Below, piece by piece: positions 44,454 to 53,392 of a stretch of DNA of 64,000 bases. The notes beneath the pieces were generated by a model that saw only the letters and a program-made list of their open reading frames with translations, did no database searches and was not told where the DNA came from. A program made the translations under genes and the position numbers. The stretch is taken from the NCBI RefSeq assembly GCF_018417595.1, contig NZ_CP070982.1, forward strand, positions 3,430,001-3,494,000, read 5' to 3'. The stretch is from Pseudomonas entomophila (GTDB taxonomy: Bacteria > Pseudomonadota > Gammaproteobacteria > Pseudomonadales > Pseudomonadaceae). Within the stretch, counting starts at the first letter, position 1. Each line of letters starts with the position of its first letter.

Positions 44454-46742
44454 ATGCGTTGTCCACGCCTGCTTGTACCTGCCGCCCTGCCCCTGCTTGC
44501 GCTCCCCCTGTTTGCTCATTCCCAGACCCTGACGGTTGCACCGGGCGATAACCTGGGTGCAGTGGTACAGACCGACGCAGTCGACAATTTCACCATGACA
44601 GGCGGGACCGTCCAGGCACTCAGCCAGAAGGAAGGCTACGACACTTTCAAAATGACCGCCGGGCGCATTATCGGCGCCTTCGAGGATGGAGACTCAGCGA
44701 TCTACGAAGGCGGCAGGATTGGCCGGGTAGACCTCAAGCTCGCGAACAATGTCTTTGTCATGTCCCAGGACACGGCAGTTGAAACCCGTATCGATGGCAA
44801 TCTGGTGAGTGGCCTTGGCGACGACAGGATTGACATTCGTGGCGGCACCATTGGCGGCAACATCAGTACCAGCGGTGGCGTGGACGACATCACCATCAGC
44901 GGCGGTCGCCTCGCAGGCAATGTGCTCGCCAGTGCGGGCAACGACATTTTCAGGTGGTCTGGTGGCAGCATCGGCGGCAGGGTCGACATGGGATTGGGCA
45001 ATGATAAAGCGACCATCAGCGGCCTCAACGCCGATACCCTGATCATTCCCCTCGACGGGGGGGCTGGCAATGACAGCCTGGTGTTCCAAGGCAGCCAGGT
45101 CACTGCAGGCGCCCACTACCTGAACTGGGAAGCGATCGGGCTCACCGACCGCAGCCATCTCAGCCTCGATGACACGCTGACCCTGGGTGACGCCACCAGC
45201 ACTACCGGGTTGCTGACCATCGATACCGGCAGTTCGCTGTCCTCACGCCAAGGCACGGTGACGGCCTTCAGCGCAGGCCAGAAAGCAACAGTACGCAACG
45301 CCGGGTTGATCGACCTGAGCACTGGCAGCGATGCCCAGGGGCGACTCACCCTCAACGGCGACTACCTGGGCGACAACGGCACGCTGCGGCTCAACAGCGT
45401 ACTGGCAGGTGACGAGGCGGCCTCCGACCGCCTGGTGGTGGGCCTGGGTAGCATTACCGGCAGCACAAGGCTGCAGGTCAACAACCTCGACGGCGCAGGC
45501 GCAGCCACGGCGGGCAACGGTATCCAGGTGGTGGAGGCACGCGAGGGCGCCACCAGCAGCGATACGGCATTCGTCCAGACCCAGACGCTTTCGGCCGGCG
45601 CCTACGACTATCGTCTGTTCAAGGGTGGCGTGACCGCTGGCAGCGAGAACAGCTGGTACCTGCGCTCCACCCTGGGGGCGCCACCGGCTCCCAGTGCGGG
45701 TGAACCACCCGTTCCAGTCCCGGTCGCCGCGCCAGCCCCCGGCCAGGCTGCGCTGCCCTCGCCGCCCCCAGGCCAGAACCTTCCCTTGTATCGCCCCGAG
45801 GTGCCGGTCTATGCCACGGCAGCCAGGGGCGCGGCGATCATCGCTCGACAGGCACTGGGTACCTTCCACCAACGCCAGGGTGACCAACGCCTGCTCGCCG
45901 GCAATGGCACGCTATCCGCAAGCTGGGGCCAAGCCTACGCTGGCAACCTGCGCCAACAGTGGAGCGGCACGGTCAGCCCGAGCCTGGATGGCAACCTGTA
46001 TGGATTCAAGGTGGGCCAGGACTTGTATGCCCAGGCCAGCGACAGCGGCTATCGCCAGCACATGGGGCTGTACCTCGGCCACAGCCGACTGGATGCCGAC
46101 GTCAAGGGCTTCGCCCTGGCGGTGAAGGATCGCCGTGTCGGCGACCTGAAGCTTGATGGCGACAGTGTCGGTGCCTACTGGACCCTGGTCGGGCCACAGC
46201 GCTGGTACCTTGATAGTGTGCTGCAGTACACCCGCCTCGACGGCCGCGCCCGCTCCGAGCGGGGCGACAAGCTCGATATCGAAGGCCATGCCTGGACCGC
46301 CTCGGTCGAAACGGGCTCCCCCTTCGCCTTGTCGCACCATTGGACGCTGGAGCCTCAAGCCCAGTTGATTGCCCAGAAGACCGCGCTGGGCAGTGCCAGC
46401 GACAGCGTTTCGCGCGTCAGCCACGATGCCCAGGTCGAATTGACCGGTCGCCTGGGCGTACGCCTGGAGGGTGCTTTCGAGTATCAGGGTGTGCGCCTGC
46501 TGCAGCCTTACGCCCAGCTCGACCTGTGGCATGGAGACGGTGGCCGCGACACACTGACCTTCAACCATGCAGACAAGATCAAGACCGACTATCGCTACAC
46601 TTCATTGCAGCTTGAAGTCGGCCTGGTCGCCCGGATCAACGATGCGCTGAGCCTGCACGGCGGCGTGCTGTACAGCGGCAACCTCGACAGCCGCCAGCAG
46701 GAAGCCAGCAGTGCCAACCTGGGGGTTCGCTGGCAGTTCTAG
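44454..46742 (+). CDS. Type V autotransporter with beta-helical passenger
   Basis: A 762-residue secreted or surface protein. A signal peptide ends near LFAHSQT. The passenger (about residues 25-410) is a beta-helix of repeats such as GGTIGGNIS, GGRLAGNV and GGSIGGRV. A Pro-rich hinge (PPAPSAGEPPVPVPV) leads to the autotransporter beta-barrel (about residues 470-762), with ARQALGTFHQRQGDQR, WGQAYAG and a final aromatic residue in LGVRWQF. The barrel inserts by the BAM complex. The passenger has no catalytic motif I can see; it could be an adhesin. The stop TAG lies in a CTAG duplication of an inserted element. Confidence 0.92.
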   Translation: MRCPRLLVPAALPLLALPLFAHSQTLTVAPGDNLGAVVQTDAVDNFTMTGGTVQALSQKEGYDTFKMTAGRIIGAFEDGDSAIYEGGRIGRVDLKLANNVFVMSQDTAVETRIDGNLVSGLGDDRIDIRGGTIGGNISTSGGVDDITISGGRLAGNVLASAGNDIFRWSGGSIGGRVDMGLGNDKATISGLNADTLIIPLDGGAGNDSLVFQGSQVTAGAHYLNWEAIGLTDRSHLSLDDTLTLGDATSTTGLLTIDTGSSLSSRQGTVTAFSAGQKATVRNAGLIDLSTGSDAQGRLTLNGDYLGDNGTLRLNSVLAGDEAASDRLVVGLGSITGSTRLQVNNLDGAGAATAGNGIQVVEAREGATSSDTAFVQTQTLSAGAYDYRLFKGGVTAGSENSWYLRSTLGAPPAPSAGEPPVPVPVAAPAPGQAALPSPPPGQNLPLYRPEVPVYATAARGAAIIARQALGTFHQRQGDQRLLAGNGTLSASWGQAYAGNLRQQWSGTVSPSLDGNLYGFKVGQDLYAQASDSGYRQHMGLYLGHSRLDADVKGFALAVKDRRVGDLKLDGDSVGAYWTLVGPQRWYLDSVLQYTRLDGRARSERGDKLDIEGHAWTASVETGSPFALSHHWTLEPQAQLIAQKTALGSASDSVSRVSHDAQVELTGRLGVRLEGAFEYQGVRLLQPYAQLDLWHGDGGRDTLTFNHADKIKTDYRYTSLQLEVGLVARINDALSLHGGVLYSGNLDSRQQEASSANLGVRWQF

Positions 46743-46900
46743 GGTCCGGTCTCGGAAATACGTTCTCTTTTGGCGAGTGGCTTGGGTGTTCGGCCAAGGC
46801 GCCGCGACGAGTCATAGCAGGGCTATGGCGAGGAGCGGCAACGCCGGCCGGGCGCCCAGGACGCCGCCAAAAGTGAACAGCTTATTTCCGAGACAGGACA
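46743..46900. mobile_element. 158-bp palindromic MITE flanked by CTAG duplication
   Basis: The ends GGTCCGGTCTCGGAAATA and (complement) TGTCCTGTCTCGGAAATA match at 16 of 18 positions. The inside is one long imperfect palindrome centred on CATAGC-AGG-GCTATG (46813-46827). CTAG at 46739-46742 and 46901-46904 flanks it directly. It has no coding capacity. Such a form suggests a miniature element moved by a transposase that duplicates CTAG, as many IS5-family enzymes do. Confidence 0.85.
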
Positions 46901-47524
46901 CTAGCGACGGGCAGCCAACAGCCCCAGTCCTGCGGCGCCCAGTAGCGAAGCGCTGACCCGGTTGAACACCCGGCGCGGCCCCGGGCGCTCGAACCAACGC
47001 TGCAGGTAGGCGCCCAACCCGGCATAAATGGCAATCGCCGCCCACTCCAGCAGCAGGAACAGCACCCCCAGTTGCAGGAACTGCTCGCTGACCGGCGTGG
47101 CACCGCCTACGGTGACGAACTGCGGCAGGAAAGCGGTGAAGATCAGGATCGCCTTGGGGTTGCCGGCCGCCACCCAGAACTCCTGGCGTGCCAGTTTCCA
47201 CGTGCCGCGCGGCTGCTCGCCCGCCATCTGCGCCTCGCCCACCGGCGCTCGCCACAGCTGCCAGGCGATGTAGAACAGGTAACCCGCACCCAGCACCTTG
47301 ATCGCCAGGAACAGATACTCGCTGGTATGCAGCACCACCGCCAGGCCCATGGCGGCCAGGGCGATCATGCCGCTGAACGCCAGCAGGCGCCCGCCACCGG
47401 CCACGCAGGCGGTGCGCAGGCCATAGCGGCTGGCATTGTGCAGCGACAGCAAATTGTTCGGCCCCGGGGCCATGTTCAGGGCAAAGCAGGCAGGGATGAA
47501 CAGCAACAGGCTCGACAAGTCCAT
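46901..47524 (-). CDS. LysE/RhtB family exporter
   Basis: A 207-residue inner-membrane protein with about six hydrophobic segments: CFALNMAPGPNNLLSLHNASRYG, VAAGNPKAILIFTAFLPQFV. These are the family landmarks for amino-acid efflux. GGAG lies 10 nt before the ATG. It converges on the autotransporter gene; its stop codon (CTA on the plus strand) lies in the right-hand CTAG beside the MITE. It is divergent from an AraC regulator gene, which may control it. Confidence 0.9.
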   Translation of the reverse strand: MDLSSLLLFIPACFALNMAPGPNNLLSLHNASRYGLRTACVAGGGRLLAFSGMIALAAMGLAVVLHTSEYLFLAIKVLGAGYLFYIAWQLWRAPVGEAQMAGEQPRGTWKLARQEFWVAAGNPKAILIFTAFLPQFVTVGGATPVSEQFLQLGVLFLLLEWAAIAIYAGLGAYLQRWFERPGPRRVFNRVSASLLGAAGLGLLAARR

Positions 47525-47659
47525 TCTTCTTCTCCTTCAAGGACCCCCGCAGCGTCGCGCCCGGCCAGTGCTTGCGTCAAGCACAGTCGCCCGGCAAATG
47601 GCCGCAACAGTCGCCAACCAGTAAACTGCGGGCGTCTCCCGATAACCCTGGCCCCAGCC

Positions 47660-48475
47660 ATGCCCTCTTCGAGCAGCGAAATCTGGCACGACCCGGCCCT
47701 GCCCCACGTCGAAAGCCGACGCGCCTGCCACAGCCGCGCCTGCTACAAGGCCCACAGCCATCCCACCTTTTCCATTGGCGCGGTGGATGCCGGTTTCAGC
47801 CGCTTTACCGGCGCGGGAGAAGGTGAAGCGCGCCTTACGCCCGGCACCCTGGTGCTGGTCCCGGCGCAGCGGGTACATGCCTGCAACCCAGCACCTGGCC
47901 AGGCCTGGAGCTACCAGATGCTGCACCTGGACGCCGGCTGGCTGCGCGACTTGCGCCTGGAGTCCGGGCTCGCCGCTGGCGAGCCTGGGGCACCGGCGCG
48001 GATCAGTCGTTCACGGGGGCTGTATCGGCAGTTCTGCGCGCTCAATGCACTGTTGTTCTCACCCGCCCCACCCATCGAGAAGGACGCGGCGTTGGTGACG
48101 TTCATCGGCGACCACGACTTCTCCGGGCATCCTGCGCTACGGCCAGCCCCGCCGCTACCGCCCTCGATCCTGCAGGAGCTGGTCACACGTGTCGATGACA
48201 ACGACCTGGCGACATTGAGCCTTGACCACCTGGCACAACAGGCGCGGTTGGGGCGTTATCAACTGATCCGCGCATTCAACGCCGCCACCGGCATGACGCC
48301 CCACGCCTACCTGCTCAATGCACGGGTGAACAAGGCGCGCCAGCTGTTGCGCCAGGGGCATGGGTTGGCGGAGGTCGCCTACCGACTGGGCTTCGCCGAC
48401 CAGAGTCATTTCCAAAGGGTGTTCAAGGCCCACGCGGGTGTGACGCCCGGCATCTACCGACGCGCCCAGTTGTAG
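47660..48475 (+). CDS. AraC family regulator
   Basis: A 271-residue regulator with an N-terminal cupin-like sensor (HSHPTFSIGAVD, LVLVPAQRVHACNP) and a C-terminal double helix-turn-helix (LDHLAQQARLGRYQLIRAF, AEVAYRLGFADQSHFQRVFKAHAG; landmarks DQSHFQRVFK and TPGIYR). It is the AraC type often found divergent from LysE exporters, and a LysE gene lies on each side. Control of one of them is a reasonable inference. Its stop TAG is part of a REP arm. Confidence 0.9.
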   Translation: MPSSSSEIWHDPALPHVESRRACHSRACYKAHSHPTFSIGAVDAGFSRFTGAGEGEARLTPGTLVLVPAQRVHACNPAPGQAWSYQMLHLDAGWLRDLRLESGLAAGEPGAPARISRSRGLYRQFCALNALLFSPAPPIEKDAALVTFIGDHDFSGHPALRPAPPLPPSILQELVTRVDDNDLATLSLDHLAQQARLGRYQLIRAFNAATGMTPHAYLLNARVNKARQLLRQGHGLAEVAYRLGFADQSHFQRVFKAHAGVTPGIYRRAQL

Positions 48476-48555
48476 GAGCCAGCCTTGCTGGCGAACGCAA
48501 GGCGCAGCCTTGCCTGCCAACCCCCAGCAATACCTTTCGCCAGCAAGGCTGGCGC
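48471..48555. repeat. REP doublet supplying a stop codon
   Basis: GTAGGAGCCAGCCTTGCTGG and the opposite arm TTCGCCAGCAAGGCTGGC flank a short spacer. The TAG of TTGTAGG ends the AraC gene. Confidence 0.9.
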
Positions 48556-48647
48556 CGGCAGGGGTCAGGCTTGTGCAATATTCTTCAATACCCTGCGCCT
48601 CGACCGCCGACAGACTGCGGTTTTCTCCCAACAAGAAAACCGCCCCC

Positions 48648-49268
48648 ATGGAACAGTTCCTGCTCATCGCCACCACCCACTTCCTCGCCCTGCTCTCCCC
48701 CGGCCCGGACTTTTTCCTGGTCGCCCGCACTTCGGTCAACGCCGGTTGGCGTGTAGCCAGCGGCGCCTGCCTGGGCATCGCTCTGGCCAATGGCCTGTTC
48801 ATCTGCATCGCCTTCGCCGGGGTGTCCATCCTGCGCGACGGCAGCGCGCTGTTCATGGCCCTGCAACTGGCAGGCTGCGGTTATCTGATCTACATCGGGC
48901 AGCTGTTCCTGAGGCATGCTGGGCAGAGCAGCCTGGCCGACACGCAAGGAACCGGCGCGGGATCACCCGGTGATTGGCTCGCCAACCTGGGCATGGGTTT
49001 CGCCTCGGGCATCCTCAACCCGAAGAACGCACTGTTCTATGCCAGCCTGGCAAGCCTGGTCGCCAACGAGGGGGGTTGGGTGAAGGTCGGCTACGGTCTC
49101 TGGATGTTCAGTCTCGTCCTGGCCTGGGACCTGCTGGTCGCCCTGGCCATTGGTAACCCGCGGGTACTGCAGCGATTTGCCCGGTTGCTGCCATGGCTGG
49201 AACGGGCGTCAGGGGTGATGCTGATCCTCCTGGCAGGTGGCGTGCTCATTCACTTGGCATGGGGTTGA
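48648..49268 (+). CDS. LysE/RhtB family exporter
   Basis: A 206-residue inner-membrane transporter starting MEQFLLIATTHFLALLSPGPDFFLVAR, with GFASGILNPKNALFYASL as the middle landmark. It is another member of the family and distinct from the copies at 16098 and 46901. The 3' end overlaps the convergent phosphatase gene by 23 nt. Its substrate is unknown. Confidence 0.9.
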   Translation: MEQFLLIATTHFLALLSPGPDFFLVARTSVNAGWRVASGACLGIALANGLFICIAFAGVSILRDGSALFMALQLAGCGYLIYIGQLFLRHAGQSSLADTQGTGAGSPGDWLANLGMGFASGILNPKNALFYASLASLVANEGGWVKVGYGLWMFSLVLAWDLLVALAIGNPRVLQRFARLLPWLERASGVMLILLAGGVLIHLAWG

Positions 49269-49941
49269 CCTGCGTCAGCGATGCGAGGTCGAGCAAGCTG
49301 AAGTGGCCACTGCCCCAGCCCCCCGTATCGAGGTGCCAGACGTTGCCGAGCACTTTCATCCTGAGCAGCGGCGTATGCCCGACCACCAGGGCGCGCAGCC
49401 CCTCGACCCACTGCTCGTCGCCCTCCCTCAGCCGCCGCCGCGACCACTGGCAGATTTCCCGGACATCAGGGTCGTCGTCGTTCTGCAGGCTCTCCTTGAG
49501 CGCCGCCCAATCACTGAACGGGCTGTCCGCATGCAGCAGGCCGACCGGCCCGTATAAGGTTTCGACCTCCAGCGCGATGGGCATCGTCAGGAAAGCTTCC
49601 ACGAAAGGCTTCTGCTCATGTTCCGGCAGGTCGATAAACCAGCCGCCCCCCGCCGCACGGTACATGTCCAGGTCGACCCGCCCGCCGCACAGGTGATTGA
49701 TCGCCAGTGTCTCGTGGTTGCCCTGCACCGCATGGAACCAGGGCTCGGCCAGCCACTCCAGGGCTTTCTCGCTGTCCGGCCCACGGTCGACCAGGTCGCC
49801 CACGCTGAACAGGCGGTCGACCTGCGGATCGAAACCCACGCCCTCCAGGCAGGCTTGCAAGCGCTGGAAATGCCCGTGGATATCGCCCACGGCCAGGTCG
49901 CGCCCGCGGGTGTTGGCGGCTATCCGCCGATAACGGCTCAT
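49246..49941 (-). CDS. PrpA-like serine/threonine metallophosphatase
   Basis: A 231-residue calcineurin-like phosphoesterase. The three metal-binding motifs are visible: GDIHGHF near residue 19, GDLVDRG near residue 48 and GNHE near residue 74, with a later VVGHTP. It resembles the PphA/PrpA protein phosphatases (about 218 residues in E. coli) that remove phosphate from Ser/Thr and sometimes His or Tyr. Two metal ions, probably Mn, are used. The C-terminus overlaps the LysE gene on the other strand. Confidence 0.92.
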   Translation of the reverse strand: MSRYRRIAANTRGRDLAVGDIHGHFQRLQACLEGVGFDPQVDRLFSVGDLVDRGPDSEKALEWLAEPWFHAVQGNHETLAINHLCGGRVDLDMYRAAGGGWFIDLPEHEQKPFVEAFLTMPIALEVETLYGPVGLLHADSPFSDWAALKESLQNDDDPDVREICQWSRRRLREGDEQWVEGLRALVVGHTPLLRMKVLGNVWHLDTGGWGSGHFSLLDLASLTQVNPMPSE

Positions 49942-50015
49942 TGCATCGTCCTCTGCGGCGTCCCCGGCACAGGCGTAAAATGGGCAGGCAGATCATCCAC
50001 ACCCGGAGGTGCAGC

Positions 50016-50528
50016 ATGCGTACCACCCTGGCCTGTGCCGTACTGATGGTGCTGGCATTTGACAGCATGGCACAGGGTACCCCGGCCGCACAGGTCGAGG
50101 TGCAATTCGAACACCCGGAGAACTTCCGCGATGCCAGCCTCGACCGCGCAGGCTATGAGCGCGGTGCCGAAACACAGGTGATGCAGGTGCTCACCACGCA
50201 TCTGCAGAAACTCGGCCAGCGCTACCTGCAGCCCGGCCAACAGCTGGTCATCGATATCCGCGACATCGACCTGGCGGGGCGTTTCGAGCCCTGGCACAGC
50301 CAGGCCTACGAGGTGCGCTTCATGCGCGATATCACCTGGCCCAGCATCGACCTGGTCTACACCCTCACCCAACCCGGCCACCCCGCCGTTCAGGCGCAGG
50401 AACACCTGAGCGACAAGCTCTACCTCAGCCGCCCCGGCCGCCAGGCCAGCGGTGATCGCCTGTTCGCCGAGAAGGCCATGCTCAGCGACTGGTTCCGCCA
50501 GCGCTTCGCCCAGTTGCCGCCGTCCTGA
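50016..50528 (+). CDS. DUF3016 family periplasmic protein
   Basis: A 170-residue protein with a signal peptide ending near DSMAQG. It contains VEVQFEHPENFRDA, a region with ITVxxID-like strand pairs (LVIDIRDIDLAGRFEPW) and a C-terminal basic stretch, in line with the DUF3016 family. The function is unknown. GGAGG lies 8 nt before the ATG at 50016. Confidence 0.8.
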   Translation: MRTTLACAVLMVLAFDSMAQGTPAAQVEVQFEHPENFRDASLDRAGYERGAETQVMQVLTTHLQKLGQRYLQPGQQLVIDIRDIDLAGRFEPWHSQAYEVRFMRDITWPSIDLVYTLTQPGHPAVQAQEHLSDKLYLSRPGRQASGDRLFAEKAMLSDWFRQRFAQLPPS

Positions 50529-50622
50529 TCCGCGCCCATGAAATCGACACCCTCCTGCTGGTGAAGGCGAACGGCTCGGTTGTATGCTCCGTGCTCGAAC
50601 CTGTGCCAAGGATGGAGGCGAC

Positions 50623-50865
50623 ATGAAGTACCTGCTGGTTACCCTGGGCAGCTATGCCTCCAGCTACTACCTGGTAGGTTTGTTGATCCGCGGCCGCCTG
50701 GCGGAACTAGCCGAAGGCCTGCGCCACCGCCCCGAGGGCCCGCCAGCGGGTCAGTACCTGCGTGAAGTCAGGGAACATGCCCGCCGCGCCCATCGCCATT
50801 ACAGCCTGTTCGCGGGGACACTGCTTGCCGTCGTGCTGGGGTTGCTCTGCGCCTGGTTCGGATAA
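50623..50865 (+). CDS. Small membrane protein, hypothetical
   Basis: An 80-residue protein with a hydrophobic N-terminal segment (LLVTLGSYASSYYLVGLLI), a basic, His/Arg-rich middle and a C-terminal membrane segment (FAGTLLAVVLGLLCAWF). GGAGG precedes the ATG. No family is recognised. It converges on ogt with a 4-nt gap. Confidence 0.75.
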   Translation: MKYLLVTLGSYASSYYLVGLLIRGRLAELAEGLRHRPEGPPAGQYLREVREHARRAHRHYSLFAGTLLAVVLGLLCAWFG

Positions 50866-50869
50866 GCCG

Positions 50870-51370
50870 TCAGAAATCCAGTGCCAGGCTCTGTCGCCCT
50901 TCCAGCGCCAGCAGAAACTGCTTGGCCGGCAGCCCGCCCGCGAAGCCGGTGAGGCTGCCGGACGCGCCGATCACCCGGTGGCATGGCGCGATGATCGAGA
51001 TCGGGTTGCGCCCGTTGGCCGCGCCAACCGCCCGTACCGCGTCGGGGTTGCCGATCTGCCGGGCGATGTCGCTGTAGCTGCGGGTCTCACCGAAGGGGAT
51101 GGTCAGCAGCGCCGCCCAGACCTGACGCTGAAATTCGGTGCCGGCAAAATCCAGGTCCAGCTCGAAGTGCTGCCGCGTGCCAGCGAAGTACTCGCCCAGT
51201 TGACGAGCGGTTTCGCGCAGCACGGGGTGATGATCATCGCGGTGCAACTCGCCCAGCCGCACGCGGTTGCTGCGCTCATGCTCCCAGAGCACGGCGGCCA
51301 GGCGCTCGCCACGAGCCACCAGGGTCAGGGTGCCGACGGGGGAAGACTGCAGCGTGAAAGCGTTCGACAT
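50870..51370 (-). CDS. ogt: Methylated-DNA--protein-cysteine methyltransferase
   Basis: A 166-residue repair protein that transfers the O6-methyl group from guanine to its own cysteine in PCHRV (near residue 138). The DNA-binding helix is in FQRQVWAALLTIPFGETRSYSDIA and the RAVGAANGRNP segment is conserved. It has Ogt size and lacks an Ada domain. GGAG-type site AGGAG precedes the ATG. Confidence 0.94.
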   Translation of the reverse strand: MSNAFTLQSSPVGTLTLVARGERLAAVLWEHERSNRVRLGELHRDDHHPVLRETARQLGEYFAGTRQHFELDLDFAGTEFQRQVWAALLTIPFGETRSYSDIARQIGNPDAVRAVGAANGRNPISIIAPCHRVIGASGSLTGFAGGLPAKQFLLALEGRQSLALDF

Positions 51371-51490
51371 GGCGGGCTCCTGCCGTGAAAGCGAAGGCTC
51401 ACTCTACCCATCCCTTCCCGGCGGCGCATCCGCTTTCTTGCCCACTTGTCATGCCTGGACCAAACCTCGGCCCAGGCACGATGAAGTGGG

Positions 51491-51862
51491 CTAGGCCCGC
51501 GAACACATGAGCGCAGCGTCGAGCAAGCGGCCCTTGTCGTACCAGGCATCACGCTGGTAGGCGAGGAACTTGTATTGCCCATCCACCTGCTGCATCTCGA
51601 CCATGCCAGAGGCTTTGCGGGGGTCGGTACTGTCGACGAAAAGTTCAACCGTGCCATTGCTTTGCAGCAGGTAGGTCTTCGCACCACCTTGCAACTCACC
51701 TTGCACGCAGCCCAGGTATTGCGGCGGGTTCTTTGCCGTCATGCCGGACGTGTAGTCATGCCCCGCGCGAACATCCGTGTTGTTCGCGCAACCGCCTAGC
51801 AACAGGCTGGCCAGCACCAGCACCGTGAAAGCCGCCTTCGACCGCTTGATTGAGCATTTCAT
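51491..51862 (-). CDS. Putative lipoprotein, hypothetical
   Basis: A 123-residue protein with a charged N-terminus, a hydrophobic stretch and the lipobox LGGC (near residue 25), so probably an outer-membrane lipoprotein. The mature part includes YLGCVQGELQGGAKTYLLQSNGTVELFVD (landmark GGAKTYLL) and two further cysteines. No function is known. A GGAAGG site precedes the ATG. Confidence 0.78.
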   Translation of the reverse strand: MKCSIKRSKAAFTVLVLASLLLGGCANNTDVRAGHDYTSGMTAKNPPQYLGCVQGELQGGAKTYLLQSNGTVELFVDSTDPRKASGMVEMQQVDGQYKFLAYQRDAWYDKGRLLDAALMCSRA

Positions 51863-52188
51863 GCAACACCTTCCGATCCCCCACCGAGAAACGTTGGAAA
51901 GCTGCGGACTGACCCTTTTTAGTTAGGAAATCGCACTACGCACCCAGATGCTACGCTAGCTAACTATTTTAGCCGCGCCTGGTCGCCACGCTATGCAGGT
52001 TCGCTATAGCTATCGAGTGGTTTGATAGGGTCGAAGAGGTGGCAGCGCCTGGCGATCCGGCGTGTCTGGCGCTTCGTCCATACAGACCGGACCGCTGGTC
52101 TGCCATGCCTTGCGGATCAGCGAAACAGGCGTCTACTGAGGGCAGTCCCAGTGGCACGACCAAGAAGACACCCCCGAGGTGCACGCCC
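51863..52188. other. Gap without a recognised gene
   Basis: The first 120 nt are AT-richer (TTTTTAGTTAGG, CTAGCTAACTATTTTAG) and probably carry the lipoprotein promoter. The remainder shows no RNA gene or repeat that I can support. Confidence 0.6.
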
Positions 52189-52446
52189 ATGAAACACCTC
52201 CACAAGTTGGTACAGCAACGTCGTCGGCAATTGCACGTCCATATGTCGCCCAGCGGGTTGCAATCGCCTCCGGACGAAGGCTGGGCCATGTCGGCACGCA
52301 GTGCCCCGGCGCCGGAAGGTCGCAAGGTCATGGACAGCAAACGTGCACGTGAAGCGCTCGACCTTGGACTGAACAACGTGGCCAACCTGCACGCCGCTCC
52401 AGCAAGCACTCGGCAGGTAAAAGGTACGGCTGCGGTACAGACCTGA
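52189..52446 (+). CDS. Small hypothetical protein, weakly supported
   Basis: An 85-codon frame starting MKHLHKLVQQRRRQLHVHM with GAGGTG about 8 nt upstream. It is basic at the N-terminus, without a signal peptide or known domain. It stands alone on the plus strand. It may be real or chance. Confidence 0.35.
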   Translation: MKHLHKLVQQRRRQLHVHMSPSGLQSPPDEGWAMSARSAPAPEGRKVMDSKRAREALDLGLNNVANLHAAPASTRQVKGTAAVQT

Positions 52447-52536
52447 GCGTGGTGCCGTCAGGTTCTTTGTTGTCAATAAGTACCCCAGGCTTGCTATCGT
52501 AGCGCCCCTGAACCTGGCAGCACGGAAGCAGCACGC

Positions 52537-52863
52537 ATGGCGACATGGAAAACCCTGGTCATTGCCCTCCTGGCAACGATCAGCGCACAGGGTTTTGCGG
52601 ATGAAAAAAAGGGTACATACGAAGGGGTCATGTTGCTGATCACCATCCTCCCTTTCACACCCTTTACAGCCACCACCGGGCTTTCCGAAATGGCGAAGGA
52701 CAACTTCAAGCCCGCCAAGGCCGATGCACTCACCTTCATTGGCTCAGGGGGCGAGATCCGCGGGGCGCAGTTCGAGCAGGCCGTTCGTTACTATCACGCA
52801 GCCTACGACCCTGCGCCCATGACGGATGATCAGCTGGCCCTCGCGATAGTGACGGCATTCTGA
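52537..52863 (+). CDS. DUF2388-like small exported protein
   Basis: A 108-residue protein with a signal peptide ending near GFADEKKG. The C-terminal half reads FIGSGGEIRGAQFEQAVRYY and DDQLALAIVTAF, which matches the layout of the Pseudomonas DUF2388 family (GA.LE.A and D.QLA.AI). The function is unknown. It converges on a small lipoprotein gene. Confidence 0.75.
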   Translation: MATWKTLVIALLATISAQGFADEKKGTYEGVMLLITILPFTPFTATTGLSEMAKDNFKPAKADALTFIGSGGEIRGAQFEQAVRYYHAAYDPAPMTDDQLALAIVTAF

Positions 52864-52875
52864 GACATTTCGGGG

Positions 52876-53016
52876 TCAGTACCGACGGTATTCCTGGCCA
52901 CGATGATCGCCATCGTGGTAATGCCGGTGATGCCCACCATCGTGCCAGTAAGGCCAGCAGCCACTGAGCAGCAACACACCACACACCACGACGGCCCAAG
53001 CGGTAGTTCGTTTCAT
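52876..53016 (-). CDS. Small His-rich lipoprotein
   Basis: A 46-residue frame with the signal VVVCGVLLLSGC ending in a lipobox Cys, followed by WPYWHDGGHHRHYHDGDHRG, rich in His and Asp. GGAGA lies 7 nt before the ATG at 53016. It may bind a metal in the envelope, which is a guess from composition only. Confidence 0.65.
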   Translation of the reverse strand: MKRTTAWAVVVCGVLLLSGCWPYWHDGGHHRHYHDGDHRGQEYRRY

Positions 53017-53392
53017 CTGAATATCTCCTGCCTGGCGATGCCAGGCCCTGCTTAGGTTTGACCCCGCGCAGACAGTAGGTTCAAGCATGGCCAACGCTTT
53101 CATCCAGCGCCCTTGTTTGATTCAACGACTTGCAACGCAGCTGGTTGTCCAGCCTGCAATATTTGGCAACACCCTCACGGTCGGCAGATTTCCAAGTCCC
53201 TGAAACTCAACGTAACCAATACTGTCTGTTTGCCATCGGTAACGACTGAGGTCGCCCGGCTCGACGTGCGGGCCGGGTAGGGTCCATGTCACGGGCCCCT
53301 TCCATAACGGCCTCGATTTCCCGGTCTACCCACGCGTGCGCCCTCTACGCAGAGGACGCAGCCACCACTTATCAAGGCTGAAAGAGCGAACC
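53017..53392. other. Gap without a recognised gene
   Basis: The 376 nt hold the upstream regions of two outward-facing small lipoprotein genes. A modest hairpin CCCGGC/GCCGGG occurs near 53256-53278. No RNA gene or operator is recognised. Confidence 0.55.
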
